Source of the DNA: Epiperipatus broadwayi
Taxonomy: Eukaryota; Onychophora; Udeonychophora; Euonychophora; Peripatidae
Reading direction: 5' to 3'
Assembly (NCBI GenBank): GCA_028023455.1
Contig: JAQFVV010012416.1
Span: forward strand, 1,483,767 to 1,547,766
DNA length: 64,000 nucleotides
In this document: piece after piece, positions 46,081-58,325 of the stretch
Position numbering within the stretch: position 1 is the stretch's first letter
Layout: each line of letters opens with the position of its first letter
Made by a program: the position numbers and the translations under genes
The notes under the pieces: generated by a model
What the model saw: only the letters and a program-made list of their open reading frames with translations
What the model was told of the DNA's origin: nothing
Databases searched by the model: none

Positions 46081-47100
46081 CATATAATACAACTAAAACA
46101 CCATCATCACAAACCTTCAGGTAAACATTGGTAAATAATAATCAGCATTTCAGATGAAATGTAAAAGCACATTAATAACCTCAAAGACAAGGTAAGCTCT
46201 TATTAGATCAGTAATTGAAAAAAATGTTGTATAAAGAATACTGATTTAAATAAGTAAAAAAAGGTGAATAATCATAGGTTACCTGGAAATTATCAAATAT
46301 TGTTGGGTGAGCATAGTACATCCACTTAATTAACCAAACTGGGAAAAGAGATCATCAGCTGAGGACCAATACATAAACTTTCATTTCCTGAGTTCACCAT
46401 TTTACAGTTACAGCAAGCTGTACTGGCAAAAAGGACTTACAAACAGATAGCTAGCTATTCAATAAAAATTTAACAGAAAAAAGACTAAAATTTGAAGTAT
46501 ACAAAGAAATGTTACTTCAGTTTGAAGACAGAATTAGGATTGCTTTATAGGGAGAAAAAAATGAATATACACATTTAATGATAAAGATAAGAATAAAAAA
46601 AAATTCCATTTATTTATTGTTTACAGAAATTTTCCTATGTGATTAAATTACAGAGGTTAACATGATTTTGCAATCAAATAGAAAATAGGTTATTCTAATG
46701 GAAATCAATCAATATCCTGAGTACAAAAATGAGTCAATTTTTTCATTTCATATCTAGTTATGGCAAGATTCTAGTTTTTTACTATCTGCAGCCATAAGAT
46801 GTAAAGCTGAGAGATATTTTAACGCATCTCTCTTAATAATGATTATTTGTGTGCAACTGATTTAGTGTATATTGTAGTTGACTTTTGTCAGGTACATTTA
46901 CAACAAACTTCCTCTAGATAGCCAACAGGGAGAGTATAATAGAAGTTTGGATGTAAATAAGAAACTAAATGCTTCTCTGAAACCACTTGCATAAACAGAA
47001 GTGTTTTAAATCCAACCTTATCTTATTCAATTGGAAATGTTTGGCAGACATTCCTTTTTGAGGTTATCTATCAGCTTTCTTAAACACTTCATCAATAGTC
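46081..47100. other. AT-rich stretch without recognised features
   Basis: Nothing recognised. Confidence 0.5.
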
Positions 47101-47104
47101 TTTA

Positions 47105-47170
47105 TTTATATAAAAACTAACAATTTTGACTGTCCTGCAGTCATCATCAGAGCTACAATATTCAAATATA
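47105..47170 (-). repeat. Hammerhead-like repeat, family C (copy C4)
   Basis: Minus strand: TGTAGCTCTGATGATGACTG then CAGGACAGTCAAAATTGTTAG. CTGATGA is at 47150-47144; stem II TGACTG/CAGTCA is perfect; AAAA replaces GAAA; AGCT and AGTT can close stem I. No inverted arm is present here. Confidence 0.55.
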
Positions 47171-48606
47171 TAATTATATACTGTTAGTTTTGATATAAAT
47201 AAATAGTATTGATATAGTGTTTAAGAAAGATGTAAATGGTATAATATGTTAAAGTAGAAATCAATACATAGGAAAAGGAAGAAGAAAATTATATTCTATC
47301 AGCTGTGCATAAGACAACTCAACAATTTCATGTTATATGCTTCTTTTATTTTCAATTGTACTCATGTGTGCATTATTGTGAATACAAAAACCATATTTTA
47401 ATCTCTAATCATGAAATTTTTATTACAAGAATACTGTGGATAGTATATCAGATGTGCCCAGAAAACAGTTTTACTCTGGCGTTATATCTTTCTTCTCTAC
47501 GTGTATAATTTCATACTTAGAAAGAGCTAAACCTAAAAATGAAATCTAAAAATGAAATAGGGAAATTTCAGAAAAGTAGTTTTAAACATCAAAAGACATT
47601 CTCAAGCCCTTCACGCAATTTCAAGTACTTAATAGATTCTGTAAACAGCAATTTCAATATTTTCTAGGATTTATGCATTTTTAGCCTTATTAAAAAGTAG
47701 CTTCTCTATATGAATGTATATAATTACAGACATCATTTTCCCTTAAACATTCTTGATTATATTCTTAATAAAAGAATGTCTGGATAAACCTGTAATTTTT
47801 ATTTCAAGTAGAGTTAATAATTCAAATGTGTTGGTGGCACCACTAGTTTAAATGCATTTACCGCTTCAGTTTTGTTGGTCTAAGTATAATTAAAATCAAC
47901 ATAAAAACTATCTTATTGTTTACAAAGCAATTTTTACTGATTAAATGTATATAAAAAATAAGATTACTAATATTTATATACATTCAAATTTTAAGGCACG
48001 AAAAATTGGTAACCTCCTGCTCATACCATTGCGATTAAATTTCCGACTTTATCTTTATTCTCCAATTAGTGTTGCTGGAGAAATATACTGTTAAGGAAAG
48101 TGATAAACATTTTATATTTGAATTTTCGGCTAGTGATATGTACTGGTCTATTTATGCCATATTGTGTATGAATCAAAATATTTCATGCTTATTATTTGCA
48201 AAGTACATACATTTTAATATTAATTAATTTATATATTTTTTTCAATAAATCACATATTAAATAAGATTACTTTTGGCTTTACTGTTTGAGAATTTGTAAG
48301 AAGTCTGAACCCAAAAGTGACCGAGTAGGGCATATGGTGTTAAATTCCAGAATATCTCATTTTACCGTTGCATCAAATCTTTAATTTATTAACAAAAAAA
48401 TTATGTAATTGATTTGAATTTATATATAAACAAAAATTAAACTGACATTAATTTACTTTGGACAGATTTGAAAATGTAAAAAATTTTAAAGTGTAAAAAT
48501 CTTTATTTATTTTTTAAAAAAAAAAAACACGTGACAAAATAAGGAGTAAAATTAGAGGTTTGAAATTAAAAAAAAAAGTGTAAAAATCTCAAAACAATAC
48601 CTTTAA
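47171..48606. other. AT-rich stretch without recognised features
   Basis: Nothing recognised. Confidence 0.5.
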
Positions 48607-48820
48607 CAATTTTTATTAGTCATTCATTAGACTAAAGATTATCCAACAAAGAATAATGTTTCTGTAGTGTAATTTTCATTACACGACATTCTTCCACAAG
48701 GTGATAAAAATGAATAGAAACCAGTCCCTACGTTGTATGAGAATGGTGTAGCAAAAATTATACTACAGAAATATTATTCGTTATTGGATCTCTAGTCTAA
48801 TGAATGACTAATAAAAATTG
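48607..48820. mobile_element. MITE with perfect 28-bp terminal inverted repeats
   Basis: CAATTTTTATTAGTCATTCA... (48607-48634) is exactly the reverse complement of 48793-48820. A second inner inverted pair (TTTCTGTAGTGTAATTTT against AAAATTATACTACAGAAA) makes the whole 214 bp nearly palindromic. No ORF. A related interior occurs at 20.76 kb. The superfamily is not clear from the termini. Confidence 0.85.
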
Positions 48821-48828
48821 GTTTTCTC

Positions 48829-50473
48829 ATCCCTGGTGTTCGCCTTAAGATGTCGCTATTTCTAGGTAAATTCCTAGAAATATACAGTTTCACTGGCCTT
48901 CACCCAACAAAAGAGGAATTTTTCTACATTATAAATGCAGAAAACTCCTCATGTTATGTTGGACGGAGGTGGAAGCGACAAAAGCCAACACAAAGAGATT
49001 TCTTTCTATGATAAAACACAGAAAGAGTTCCTGACGGCTGCCGGTTATGGCTTTTTTTCTATGCTAAAAGTAAAGAGAAAGAATTGCCTTGATCGGCTGC
49101 CGTAGTAGTCGATTTTGTTCATCATTTTCTCGTAATAGTAGAATATCTATTTTCTCTGTAGTTTCATGTGAGAGTGTGTGCATTTGAAGCAGTCGTAGTT
49201 TTTTTAAATTTGATAAGATGCCTATTTTTTTTAATGTGTTGTAACTTACTTTACTGTTGTAAGTTTAGTAATAATGTCCTTAAGATTCCATTACGAAGGG
49301 GTAACCCTCAAAAATTGCTTTTAAGGGTGTGAAAGGGAAAAAAAATTAAAGGATCACGCGAAAAGTACCGTTTTCACGAGAATTCGTTCGTGACCAGTTA
49401 CTTTTGCTATATATATATATATATACGCACAAACAAAAACAACCCACTGTTTAATTATTAGGAATTACTTGTCCAAAAAATAAAATTAGTCGGGTATTAT
49501 TTTGTTTTTGTTTTGTTACATTTATTATTTCAAAATAAGATTAGTTTTTATATCTACACACTAACAAAAACAACCCAGTTCCTGATTAATTACTGTCTTT
49601 AAAAAAAAAAAAAAAGCAAATTCAACGGGGTTTGATTTTTTTCAATGGAGTCTTTGAATTACGGTTTGTTTGTTTTTATTTATACACAAGATTTACCCCC
49701 CCCCCCCAAAAAAAAGAAACCCACTTTCTGATTAATTACTGTCAAAAGAAACACAAATTAGTCTACTATCATGTTTAAATTTAGTATTTCAATAACGGTA
49801 CCCTTTTTATATAGATAGACTTAACAAAAACAACTAACTTTCTGATTCATTACTGCCCCCCCCCCCCCAAAAAAAAAAGAAAACGGAAATTAGTCGGTAT
49901 CATTTTTCAATCAAGTCTTTCAATGACGCTCCTTACTAATAGTAGTCGGGTATCAATTCTAAATTGTAGTATATAAATTACATTACTTTTGATAGATTTA
50001 GAATTACGTCTTGCTTTTTTAATAAAATGATTCACTCTTGACCAAAAATACCGTAACTTTAAAGACATACACACACACAAACTCAAAAACAATCTAAGAT
50101 TAATAAACATTTACTTATTACGTCTTGCTTTTGAATCAAATTATTGATTTACTCTTACAAAAAAAAAAAAAAAAGACCATAACTTTAAAAAGACACACGT
50201 AAAGTAAAAAAAAAAATTTAGAAAAACACCGTAACTTTAAAGACACACACACAAACTCAAAAACAAGATAAGATTAATAAACATTTACAAAAATGAAAAC
50301 AAATAACATCATATAATAGTATTAGTTAGTAGAATATTTTATTACAAATCTAAGAAATCAGATCTTTTTAAATCAAATCGATCATTTAGGTCCGGCCCGG
50401 AATCGTTATATGTATATGTTTTTGATTAGCATCAACACCATCCTTTGGCGAACACCAAGGATGAGAAAACAAC
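48829..50473. mobile_element. 1.6-kb element with inverted ends and internal degenerate tandem repeats
   Basis: GGTTTTCTCATCCCTGGTGTTCGCC at the left (48830) is the inverse of GGCGAACACCAAGGATGAGAAAAC at the right (50449-50472). Inside, 49390-49930 holds roughly 130-bp repeats with AACAAAAACAACCCAC, TTCTGATTAATTACTG and AATTAGTCGGGTAT. 50010-50295 holds two or three units with CCGTAACTTTAAAGACA and AAGATTAATAAACATTTAC. No transposase frame. It abuts the MITE. Confidence 0.6.
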
Positions 50474-50504
50474 CTAAAAATTATTAATATACTTTCATTA
50501 AAAC

Positions 50505-50750
50505 AGGCCAAACTCACTACACATATTGCCACACACAACAAGCTAGAGTAATCAATGGATGCCAGAAGGCTTGTGCATAAAATCCCCAATCTAGTGCCTA
50601 TTCATCCAATATCCCCAGTCTAGTTTTTGGCTTGTGGCCTTTGTCAGTGAAGAGCTTAGGATCTGAGAGCACTGCACCTAGTATAGTGAGTTTTGCCTGT
50701 TTTAACAGTTATAAGCAAGCATAAGAAATGGTGATCATATGATGTTTATT
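50505..50750 (-). repeat. Family A hammerhead repeat, copy A5 (decayed ribozyme)
   Basis: AAACAGGCCAAACTCACTAC at the left and GTGAGTTTTGCCTGTTTTAAC at the right bracket the unit; GTGATCATATGATGTTTATTGGC follows. On the minus strand the core reads CTGACAA and CAAAAACTAGAC, so G8, G12 and the cleavage-site U are all changed. Many CpG- or transition-type changes suggest an old copy. Confidence 0.75.
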
Positions 50751-50889
50751 GGCTTAAATACTTTCATTAAGTGATTTGTGTCAAAGTTGTGAGGGCAGCA
50801 TATTTGACACAGCAAATAAACTGTAAACATTAATTCTTATTAAATGCATGGTTAGCACATAAATACATATAAGGCTTTAACCTTACTAC

Positions 50890-52780
50890 TATGGACCTTG
50901 AGTGCTCAATTTTACCATGAGAGGGATCTCTACAAATCTTAACCCAAGATTATGACTTTATAAAGAAAAGAGCGGATGTCTTAGTAATTTGCTATCTATA
51001 TATATCTTTACCTTTAACTCTATCAGTAAAGCTAAATTTCCAGCTATCTAAATGTTTAGTATTTAAAAATTCCCTTTTTTCAATAAGTTAATTTTTATAA
51101 GAAGGCAATTTGTTAGGGCTTGATATTTAAATGTTAATACATCCATTGAGTCGTTCTATAAGAATTTTAAGTTTTATTTGCCTTAAAAGTTATTTTAATA
51201 TATTGTAATGCTTTAAGCCCATATGTGGTTGTAAATAATTTTAAATTGCTTAGTTTAGGGATATCTTTACCCTAAATATTAATGAGTTAATATTGGAAAA
51301 GTATGGAGTTAAAATTACTTTAATATGGATATTAGTATGTAAAGATCAAAGTTAGATTTAAATTTTAAAACTAAATTTGATTTTTTAATGTTCGTTGTTA
51401 ATAATTAAATTACTTGCTCATAAGAATTCATTTTTTTTGGTTGCTAAAAAAAGTATATTTTTCTTAATATCAATGGTAATAAAGATTAATTTAGTTAAGT
51501 AAGTTTTAAGTTAGTTAATTAAATAAGATAAAGAATTAATTTATTAGTAAAAGGTATTGGTTTCTAATAGAGAAAGCAGTGTGTGTGAGTGTGCTTGATT
51601 ATAAATTTTATTTGAATTTCTTGGTTGTAATATTAAAAGTTATCATTAAATATTTATTTTAAAAAGTAGTATTTAAAAAAATATTTGGGGGAGCTGCACA
51701 TTCATTAAATATTGTATAAGATTGTTTAAAAGAATAATGTAAATTAATGTTCTATTTAAAACAATGTAATGTATTATATATTTTGTTTTATTTTCATTGT
51801 AATAATTTTTAGTTTTATAAATAACTGTCTTAAAATGTAGCATTTTAATTAAAGTCTAGACAATTATGTAAATGAGTTTATTTTTAGCTATGTTTGCCAG
51901 GATACCAGTTAATCATTAAACTTTAATGAATTAAGATCAAGGAAGGATTGATTTAAATGTCAATTTTAACCAAAAAAATCAGTTACATGATCAACAATGA
52001 AATAGAAAAAGACTTGCACATGTGTGCTTACTTTAATACTTTCCACTCAATTTGAGCAATTTTACTGGGGAAATTTACTTAATTTTTTTTTTTTCAGTTC
52101 AATTGTTCATAGAAAATTTTTATTTGCTTAAAGTTAGACATGTATTGCTAACTAATTTTCTCCAGGCCCCAAAATTCTAAGTTGAAATTATTAAAGAAAT
52201 TTTAAAGTCTACATAGCAAATAAATACAATGAAAATTTCAATATTCAACAGTAATTGTTATTTCTACATAAATTGTATATTTTGAGAGAATTCTTCATGA
52301 TTCATCAGCATTATATAAAAACATTTATTGATTCTTATTTTCTCATTAATAGTTGACAATATTATTAGTTTAATGTTTTATATACCAGAATATTAAAGCT
52401 TCTAAAATTTTATACTATTTTTGACATTTTAAAGCAGTTCTTAATTGTGTAAAAATACTTTTGCTCAAAATATTATGATATGCTGAGGATAAGAAGATCG
52501 TTAAAAGACTCTGAAGTGTTTAAATATTCTTCAGCAAAGTATATTTTTAATAAATGCTTTTGTTTTAAATTTTTTTTATATCTCTAAATAATGGTTTTCA
52601 TTGAAGTTGTTCATCTTTAAATGAACAGACTATTAAATTTCAAATGGCGGAACCTGTTTAGTGATAATGAAATTTTATAAACTTCTTACCCGAATTTTGA
52701 AATATTTTTATTTGCTCACCATTATCATAACAGCATGATGAAAATTACTCACTCACAAAAATTCATCTTATATTTATTTC
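50890..52780. other. AT-rich stretch; small relic of the 33.4-kb fold-back
   Basis: AGAGGGATCTCTACAAATCT at about 50.92 kb matches one arm of the element at 33366-33672. Otherwise nothing was recognised over 1.8 kb. Confidence 0.45.
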
Positions 52781-52784
52781 AGAC

Positions 52785-53125
52785 AACTCAAAGAAGTATG
52801 GAGATACATGTTAGAAGTAACAAGAAGTGATCGAAAATGCAATATATGGGTAAGGGAACAAACAGATGTTATTGACCTCATTGAAAAAATTTAAAGAGTG
52901 AAGTGGAGTGGGGTCCATATTGCTAGAAGAGATGATAATAGATGAACAACTGAAATCTTAAACTGGATTCCAAGAGATTGTAAAAGACTCAGAAAGAGAC
53001 CACATATGAAATAAGAAAGTGTGCAGGGGTGATGTGGAGAAGAGAAGCTAAAGATCCGGAAGATGGTTTGAACTTGGAGAGACCTTCAACCTGCAGTGGA
53101 TTGATAATGGTTGATGATGACAATG
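52785..53125 (+). pseudogene. RTE-like LINE, C-terminal fragment
   Basis: TTQRSMEIHVRS, KCNIWVREQTDVIDLIEK, RDCKRLRKRPHM and the terminal WIDNG-like region match the 60191-60811 ORF, with stops and a small deletion after the RPH block. Ends in a GATGATGACAATGA tail. Confidence 0.85.
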
Positions 53126-55590
53126 ACAAGCAGGAAAGATATTTCCTAATTCAGTAAAATTAAGATTAATTTAAACTATTGTTCTGAAAATTTATTACAT
53201 GACTATGTATTTTTAAAAATAATATTCTAAAAATATTAATGGAATATTTTTCAAAATTGTCACTATTATGTTAAAATTATTGCTGATATTAAATAACTGG
53301 AACACGCCATATATATGAATAAAACATAAATACTTCTAAATTCTTAATATTATTCAAGTTTATCACATACTTATCCTGTTTTATTACAAATCTACCCTAC
53401 TACAACTCACCATTATCATTAGTTTCAAAATTTGCCCTACAATGAAATTTTACTTTGTTAAAGCAATAAATGCTATTTTATCTCCAACCTGCATTTCAAA
53501 TTAGATAAGTAATGAATTCATATAAAATGTTATAGATGCATCATTATTATCTGTGCATTATTTAAAAGTATTCTTAATGAAATTTAAATGACCATTAATG
53601 TATTTTGTACTCATGTTCATCTGGAAATCTAATACTTATTGGTAATATTCAAATGCTATACAAATAATTTAAATTTGCTGTGTTTTAACAAGTGGTAGAA
53701 ATTTTTAGTGTTTGCAGAAGGGTAGTTATAAGACAGTATCCTGTAGAATGGTAGAACATTAAATGGACTTTTATTTATTTTGGTAAACTGGGTATAATTT
53801 TAAATTTTCATATTATGCTATTATAATTTATCATAGTTTATTTATTTTATGCATTTTGTCTGATATAATTTTATGAATTGTTTACAAATTGAATTATCCA
53901 GAAGCTCATAGAATATTACCATTTCATAAAACTGTATTTTAGAGTGTTATTCATCCCTTATCATGAGTTCTTTCTTTGAATGTATATGTTAATGCTGAAT
54001 AAATTGAAGATGGTGTATATTCTTATTGCCTATTTTAAGCCTGGCAAATAATTTTTGCATTCTGTTTTACACATCATTAATTATTTTAATATTATTTAAA
54101 ATATGGTAGTGTTATACTCTCTCTTGTTTTTTTATTGTACATCCTTATCTTGCCATTATTTTGTATTTGTCCAAGAGATTGTTGCTTTGCTCTCCCTTGT
54201 GGATATTTATTTTGCTAGCATATGTTTTTAAAGAAATTGCAACTGTTTCTCTCTCTTAATATTATAATATATTCTGTAAGTTATATCTTTTGTCTCATAT
54301 TAGCATTAAATGCTTTATTTAAGGTAATTATTATAGTTCCTATTATATTTTTGATGGTTTGTTCCCATTTTTCTTATGTTTAGAGACTAAGTCCTATCAT
54401 CTTTATTGACCTCAAATGTTGGTGCTACCTTTTGAGTTCATATCAGCACTTATTTTATGTTGCCTTATTTATATTTAAATTGCAGAAATACTGTACCATG
54501 CACTTTTCATATAAAGCTATGTATGGTGTATGTAATGATTTTTTTTTTTTTTGGAAATTGATATTGTAGTAATTCTGAAGAATGCCATCTTTATCTTCTG
54601 TACACTTTTTAATATTCTGAGTATAGATGATTGATTGTTTTTGATTTGTAGATCTATTTGCTGTGCTTTACCAGTCACATGATGTAAAACTAATAAACAT
54701 TTATTTTAAAAACTAAAATTGTAATTTTGGGCCTCAGTGAGTGATATATTTCCTTTAGTGTTTATTCCATTGCTGAAAAATGGTAAGTTCTATGTAAGGT
54801 TTAAATATACTCATTATTGGAACAACATAATGGTATGATTGTATTGTAAAAATGGAGAACTTCTTATAATGTTAATATTGAGAAAGATTTTCATTAATCA
54901 GACAAAGATAATAATTTTCATTATTATTTAATCTGTCAATTTATTTACCTGTAAATGTTAAAAATCATATTTCTTCTTTGCATTGAATTGTACAGTAAAA
55001 TATTAAATAATACATTATGTGATATTGTAGATTTCCCAAAATTATCTGTTCAATGTCTTTATTATTAAAATAAATGTTTTTATTGTTAATTTTAGTTTCA
55101 TAGTCTTTCTATCGTCATCCACACATATTGCCCAGATATCTTAATATTATAAAATCTATTATGGAGTTATGATTTATATTGAACAATAAGAGTACATGAA
55201 CATATGAAATTCAACATAATAACCCCTTTGTTCAAATTTACATATAGATGTTAAGAGAGCAACAAGAAATAAATTATTCATTTTCTTAGTTATCAAATGA
55301 TCACTTTAATCAATTTTATTCCTTAAAAGAAGACTGCTTTTGTAATAAATTATTTTATTTTATTCAGAATATTATTTTTGATTACACATCTTTAAGTGCA
55401 AATAACAAAATTTATCTCAAATCTATAAAGAAAGATTTAGTAGGGACTGTTAGATGGTATCTTGAGTCACCATAAAGTCCCTTATCCACTATTTACATCT
55501 GAATGCTATCCTGGTGTATATTTTTTTTATTCCAAATGAAAAGTTTTTCATATAAAAATATTTTCTTTAAAATTTATTATTATTTCACAG
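53126..55590. other. AT-rich stretch without recognised features
   Basis: No supported exon. The tract TTCCTTTAG...ATGGTAAGT at 54.75-54.79 kb looks like a 24-nt exon with good splice sites, but nothing supports its use. Confidence 0.45.
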
Positions 55591-55619
55591 CACTGTTATT
55601 TATATAATAGAGCACGAAT

Positions 55620-55820
55620 CAATTCCAAATGTAGCTCGATATTCTTACAGCATCAAAACTCCACTGGCCATGCATTTAAACCCACTTCCGCAAATATACT
55701 CTGGACAGAGCGGGACCATGTCACATAAGGTAAAAGAAATGTGCTTTATAGCTGATGATACCAGTGCCATCAAATGGAAGGAATCCTGCTTTTCCATTTC
55801 TAAAAAATGGGCCATTTAAA
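55620..55820 (+). pseudogene. Penelope-like element, C-terminal ORF fragment
   Basis: HQNSTGHAFKPTSANILW then TERDHVT in one frame; after a +1 shift KVKEMCFIADDTSAIKWK and ISKKWAI before a stop. Both halves match the fragment at 35.5-35.7 kb, and the second matches that at 16.9-17.1 kb. The AG upstream and AAGGTAAAAG inside mimic splice sites and could be mistaken for a host exon. Confidence 0.65.
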
Positions 55821-56617
55821 TGCACTGTGCAAATTCACATACTCCAGATCTAAACATTCAGTTGACCAGCACATCCATTATATGCTATGAATAGGGGAAC
55901 CAGATATTCCTGAAAGTACTTAGCCTTTATATTTTTGTTTTTGGTGTAGCTTCATGTTTCTGCATTTTAGCGCAATATAAACATTACTTGGTTATTATGT
56001 AAAGTAGAATTAATTGTTTAATTATACTATTGTTATTGTAAGTTGGATAAACATTATCCTATGAATAAGAGTGTATCTTCCCATATTATTACTACGATTC
56101 CATTCATTGCCTAATAATCCTTAAATAAAAAGAAAAGAGTAAATTTTTAGTATTATAAAATTTTAATTATAGAACCCTGAGATTTTAATTTACAGAAATG
56201 ACTATTAAAGAAATTGTTTTGCAAAATAAAATTAATTTTAAAAAGAATATTTATCAGAAGATATAAATGTGGATCTGATCATGGCAATGAGATGCTGATA
56301 ATGGTTATTAGAAGAGATGTAGTGAGAAGAAGTATTAGAAAGAGGATTTAATATAACCTAACCATTCTATGATATAGACTTTTAATATTAAGAGCCTCCC
56401 TATAATTTGTGAGAGTAAGTTGAGAGTTCTCTTAAAGTTTCCTACAATGTTTATTAATTGCTATTATTATCCTTGTGATTTTTTTTATTGTAGCATATAG
56501 CATCTAGTATTCCCTCTGAGTTGAGCCCATGATGTTTATCATTATTATTTTGATTAAAATGATTCTAGGTTATAATATATACTGAACAATGATACAGATA
56601 TATATAAGAAATAAATA

Positions 56618-56727
56618 AAGAGCTTTGCTAATTGCTCAACAAGCTTTGAGATAAATGCTTAGTAAGAAAAAGCACGTAAAATATATCTATCTGAACCCCC
56701 CCCCCCCAATCCCCTGACCTTTGTTTA
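56618..56727 (-). mobile_element. Partial 3' region of the family E Penelope-like element
   Basis: Minus strand: AAAGGTCAGGGGATTGG, a G tract (C tract on the plus strand, about 56696-56708), then AGCATTTATCTCAAAGCTTG and TTGAGCAATTAGCAAAGCTC. It matches 17.68-17.79 kb and begins at or next to the hammerhead cleavage position. The core itself is missing. Confidence 0.65.
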
Positions 56728-56824
56728 ATACACAAAAGCGTTCTTTATCGATGTATTAAACAACTTCCACACTTTCTCATTCTTTTTATTCCTCGTATAA
56801 ATAAAAATACAATAAAAGACAAAT

Positions 56825-56885
56825 TACCCCCAAGATGCATTTCGTGCTAAAGCAGCATTCATCAGTTGGCCCAGGTCATCATCTC
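56825..56885 (-). ncRNA. Hammerhead ribozyme motif, family B (copy B5, core intact)
   Basis: Minus strand: GGGCCAA, CTGATGA (56865-56859), stem II TGCT/AGCA perfect around GCTTT, GAAA (56843-56840), TGCATC with stem III AU/AU and cleavage after the C at 56834, then TTGG pairing with CCAA of stem I. The outer GATGATGACC strand has only a short partner. No tRNA-like part follows. Confidence 0.6.
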
Positions 56886-57670
56886 CCATATATATATATC
56901 TATTACGACACTGATTTAGAGATCGAAGAAAACAGATGATGGATGCAGAAAAAAAAGATATATACGTATACAAAGAATCAAGATTTAACTGTATTATATG
57001 TAGTTGGAAGAAAATGAAGGCAGAGTGGAAAATGGGGAAATAACTATCTTTAATAAGTGGAAGAGAATGTGTTTTTTTTAATAAAAAAAAACCCAAACAA
57101 AAATTATACAGTCAGCTAATAGAGTTGAAATGAAAAACAGAACTATAAATCTTGCAAGCTTTTCATACAATAAATTTGAGATATATAGAATAATTCGGAG
57201 ACATAGATTTTTAGATAGAATTTTAAAAAAGTATTAGATATGTATTGGGAATGAATTTTCGTCAGCAAATGAGACTAAGAAGAGACCTTGTTTCTGCACT
57301 CTGGATTTATTTATTCTTGCTTTCTCAGCTCCAGTGAATATTCCCCTAATAATAAAGATTAACAATAGATGTACATAAAAAAAAAACCCAAGGACTAGTA
57401 ATATTTAATGTATCTATGATAATCAATAAAATATTTTGGTAAAAAAAAAAAAAAACCAGACTAGAGTTAGAGTGGACTTCTTATTTAACAAAGTAAAATT
57501 AAAAATAAATGTCAAATGTTTGGAAAGTTACATTATATGAATAAAAATAGTATTTAATGGTTTTTATTTAAAGAGCATCCCCCCAAAATGGGCAAAGGAA
57601 ATAGATCGAGAATTTATTTCTATAGTTGTCTGAAAGTTTATGATGATAAAATTTTATATGACATTACATG
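56886..57670. other. AT-rich stretch without recognised features
   Basis: Nothing recognised. Confidence 0.5.
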
Positions 57671-57674
57671 TTGG

Positions 57675-57905
57675 ATTATTTCTATCATCTAGTTTATTGT
57701 CAAATATTTTTAGAAAATTTCAAGCACATTCAACTATTGGAAATAACTCACAAATCTATTTGATTAGAGCTTCATTTTAAATTGGATAATAAAAAAAAAA
57801 AAGGTCAAAGGTCGAATTCCCATACTAATATTGTTTCTGATCAAGTCAACAACATTTGAAGAACAGAAAAAAATAATACCATTTGAAATGTATTAAAGCA
57901 TTAAC
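57675..57905. repeat. SINE family D, inverted partial copies
   Basis: 57675-57760 is the inverted 3' end (TTTCTATCATCTAG...TAGAAAATTTCAAG...CATTCAACTATTGG). 57761-57905 is a plus-strand copy with AAGGTCGAATTCCCATAC (B box region), GTCAACAACATTTGAAGAAC and CATTTGAAATG. Same arrangement as 45.6-46.1 kb but shorter and more decayed. Confidence 0.65.
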
Positions 57906-57909
57906 TTAT

Positions 57910-58325
57910 TTATTATTCATCATCATCAACCATTATCAATCCACTGCAGGATGAAGTTCAATCCATCTATTTCTATCTTTAGCTTCTCTTCTCCACAATC
58001 ACCCCTGCACACTTCCTTATTTCATCCATTCATCTCACATGTGGTCTCTTTCTGAGTCTTTTACAATCTCTTGGAATTCAGTTTAAAATTTCAATTGTCC
58101 ATCTATTATCATCTCTTCTAGCAATATGTCCAGCCCAACTCCACTTCAGTCTTTTAATTTTTTCAATGAGGTCAGTAACACCTGTTTGTTCTCTTATCCA
58201 TATATTGCATTTTCAATCTCTTCTTGTTACTCCCAACATGCATCTGTCCATACTTTGAGTGGCCTGAAGTCTCTGTATTGCTCTTCTATTAGTGTCCAAG
58301 TCTCAGATCCATAAGTAAGAACTGT
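57910..58325 (-). pseudogene. RTE-like LINE, C-terminal fragment
   Basis: Minus strand: VLTYGSETWTLIEEQYRDF-like start, HVGSNKKRLKMQYMDKRTNR, KRLKWSWAGHIARRDDNRWT, ending with the WIDNG region and a GATGATG tail. About 90 percent identical by eye to the copy at 60.2 kb. A plus-strand ORF here is the antisense shadow. Confidence 0.85.

Noticed and set aside
54758-54785. 24-nt micro-exon between CCTTTAG and GTAAGT
   Set aside because: Splice-site matches of this quality are expected by chance in 64 kb, and no neighbouring exon supports it.
55591-55730. Apparent coding exon with good acceptor and donor
   Set aside because: Homology to the Penelope fragments at 35.5 and 16.9 kb explains both halves, in a different frame upstream and through the supposed donor.
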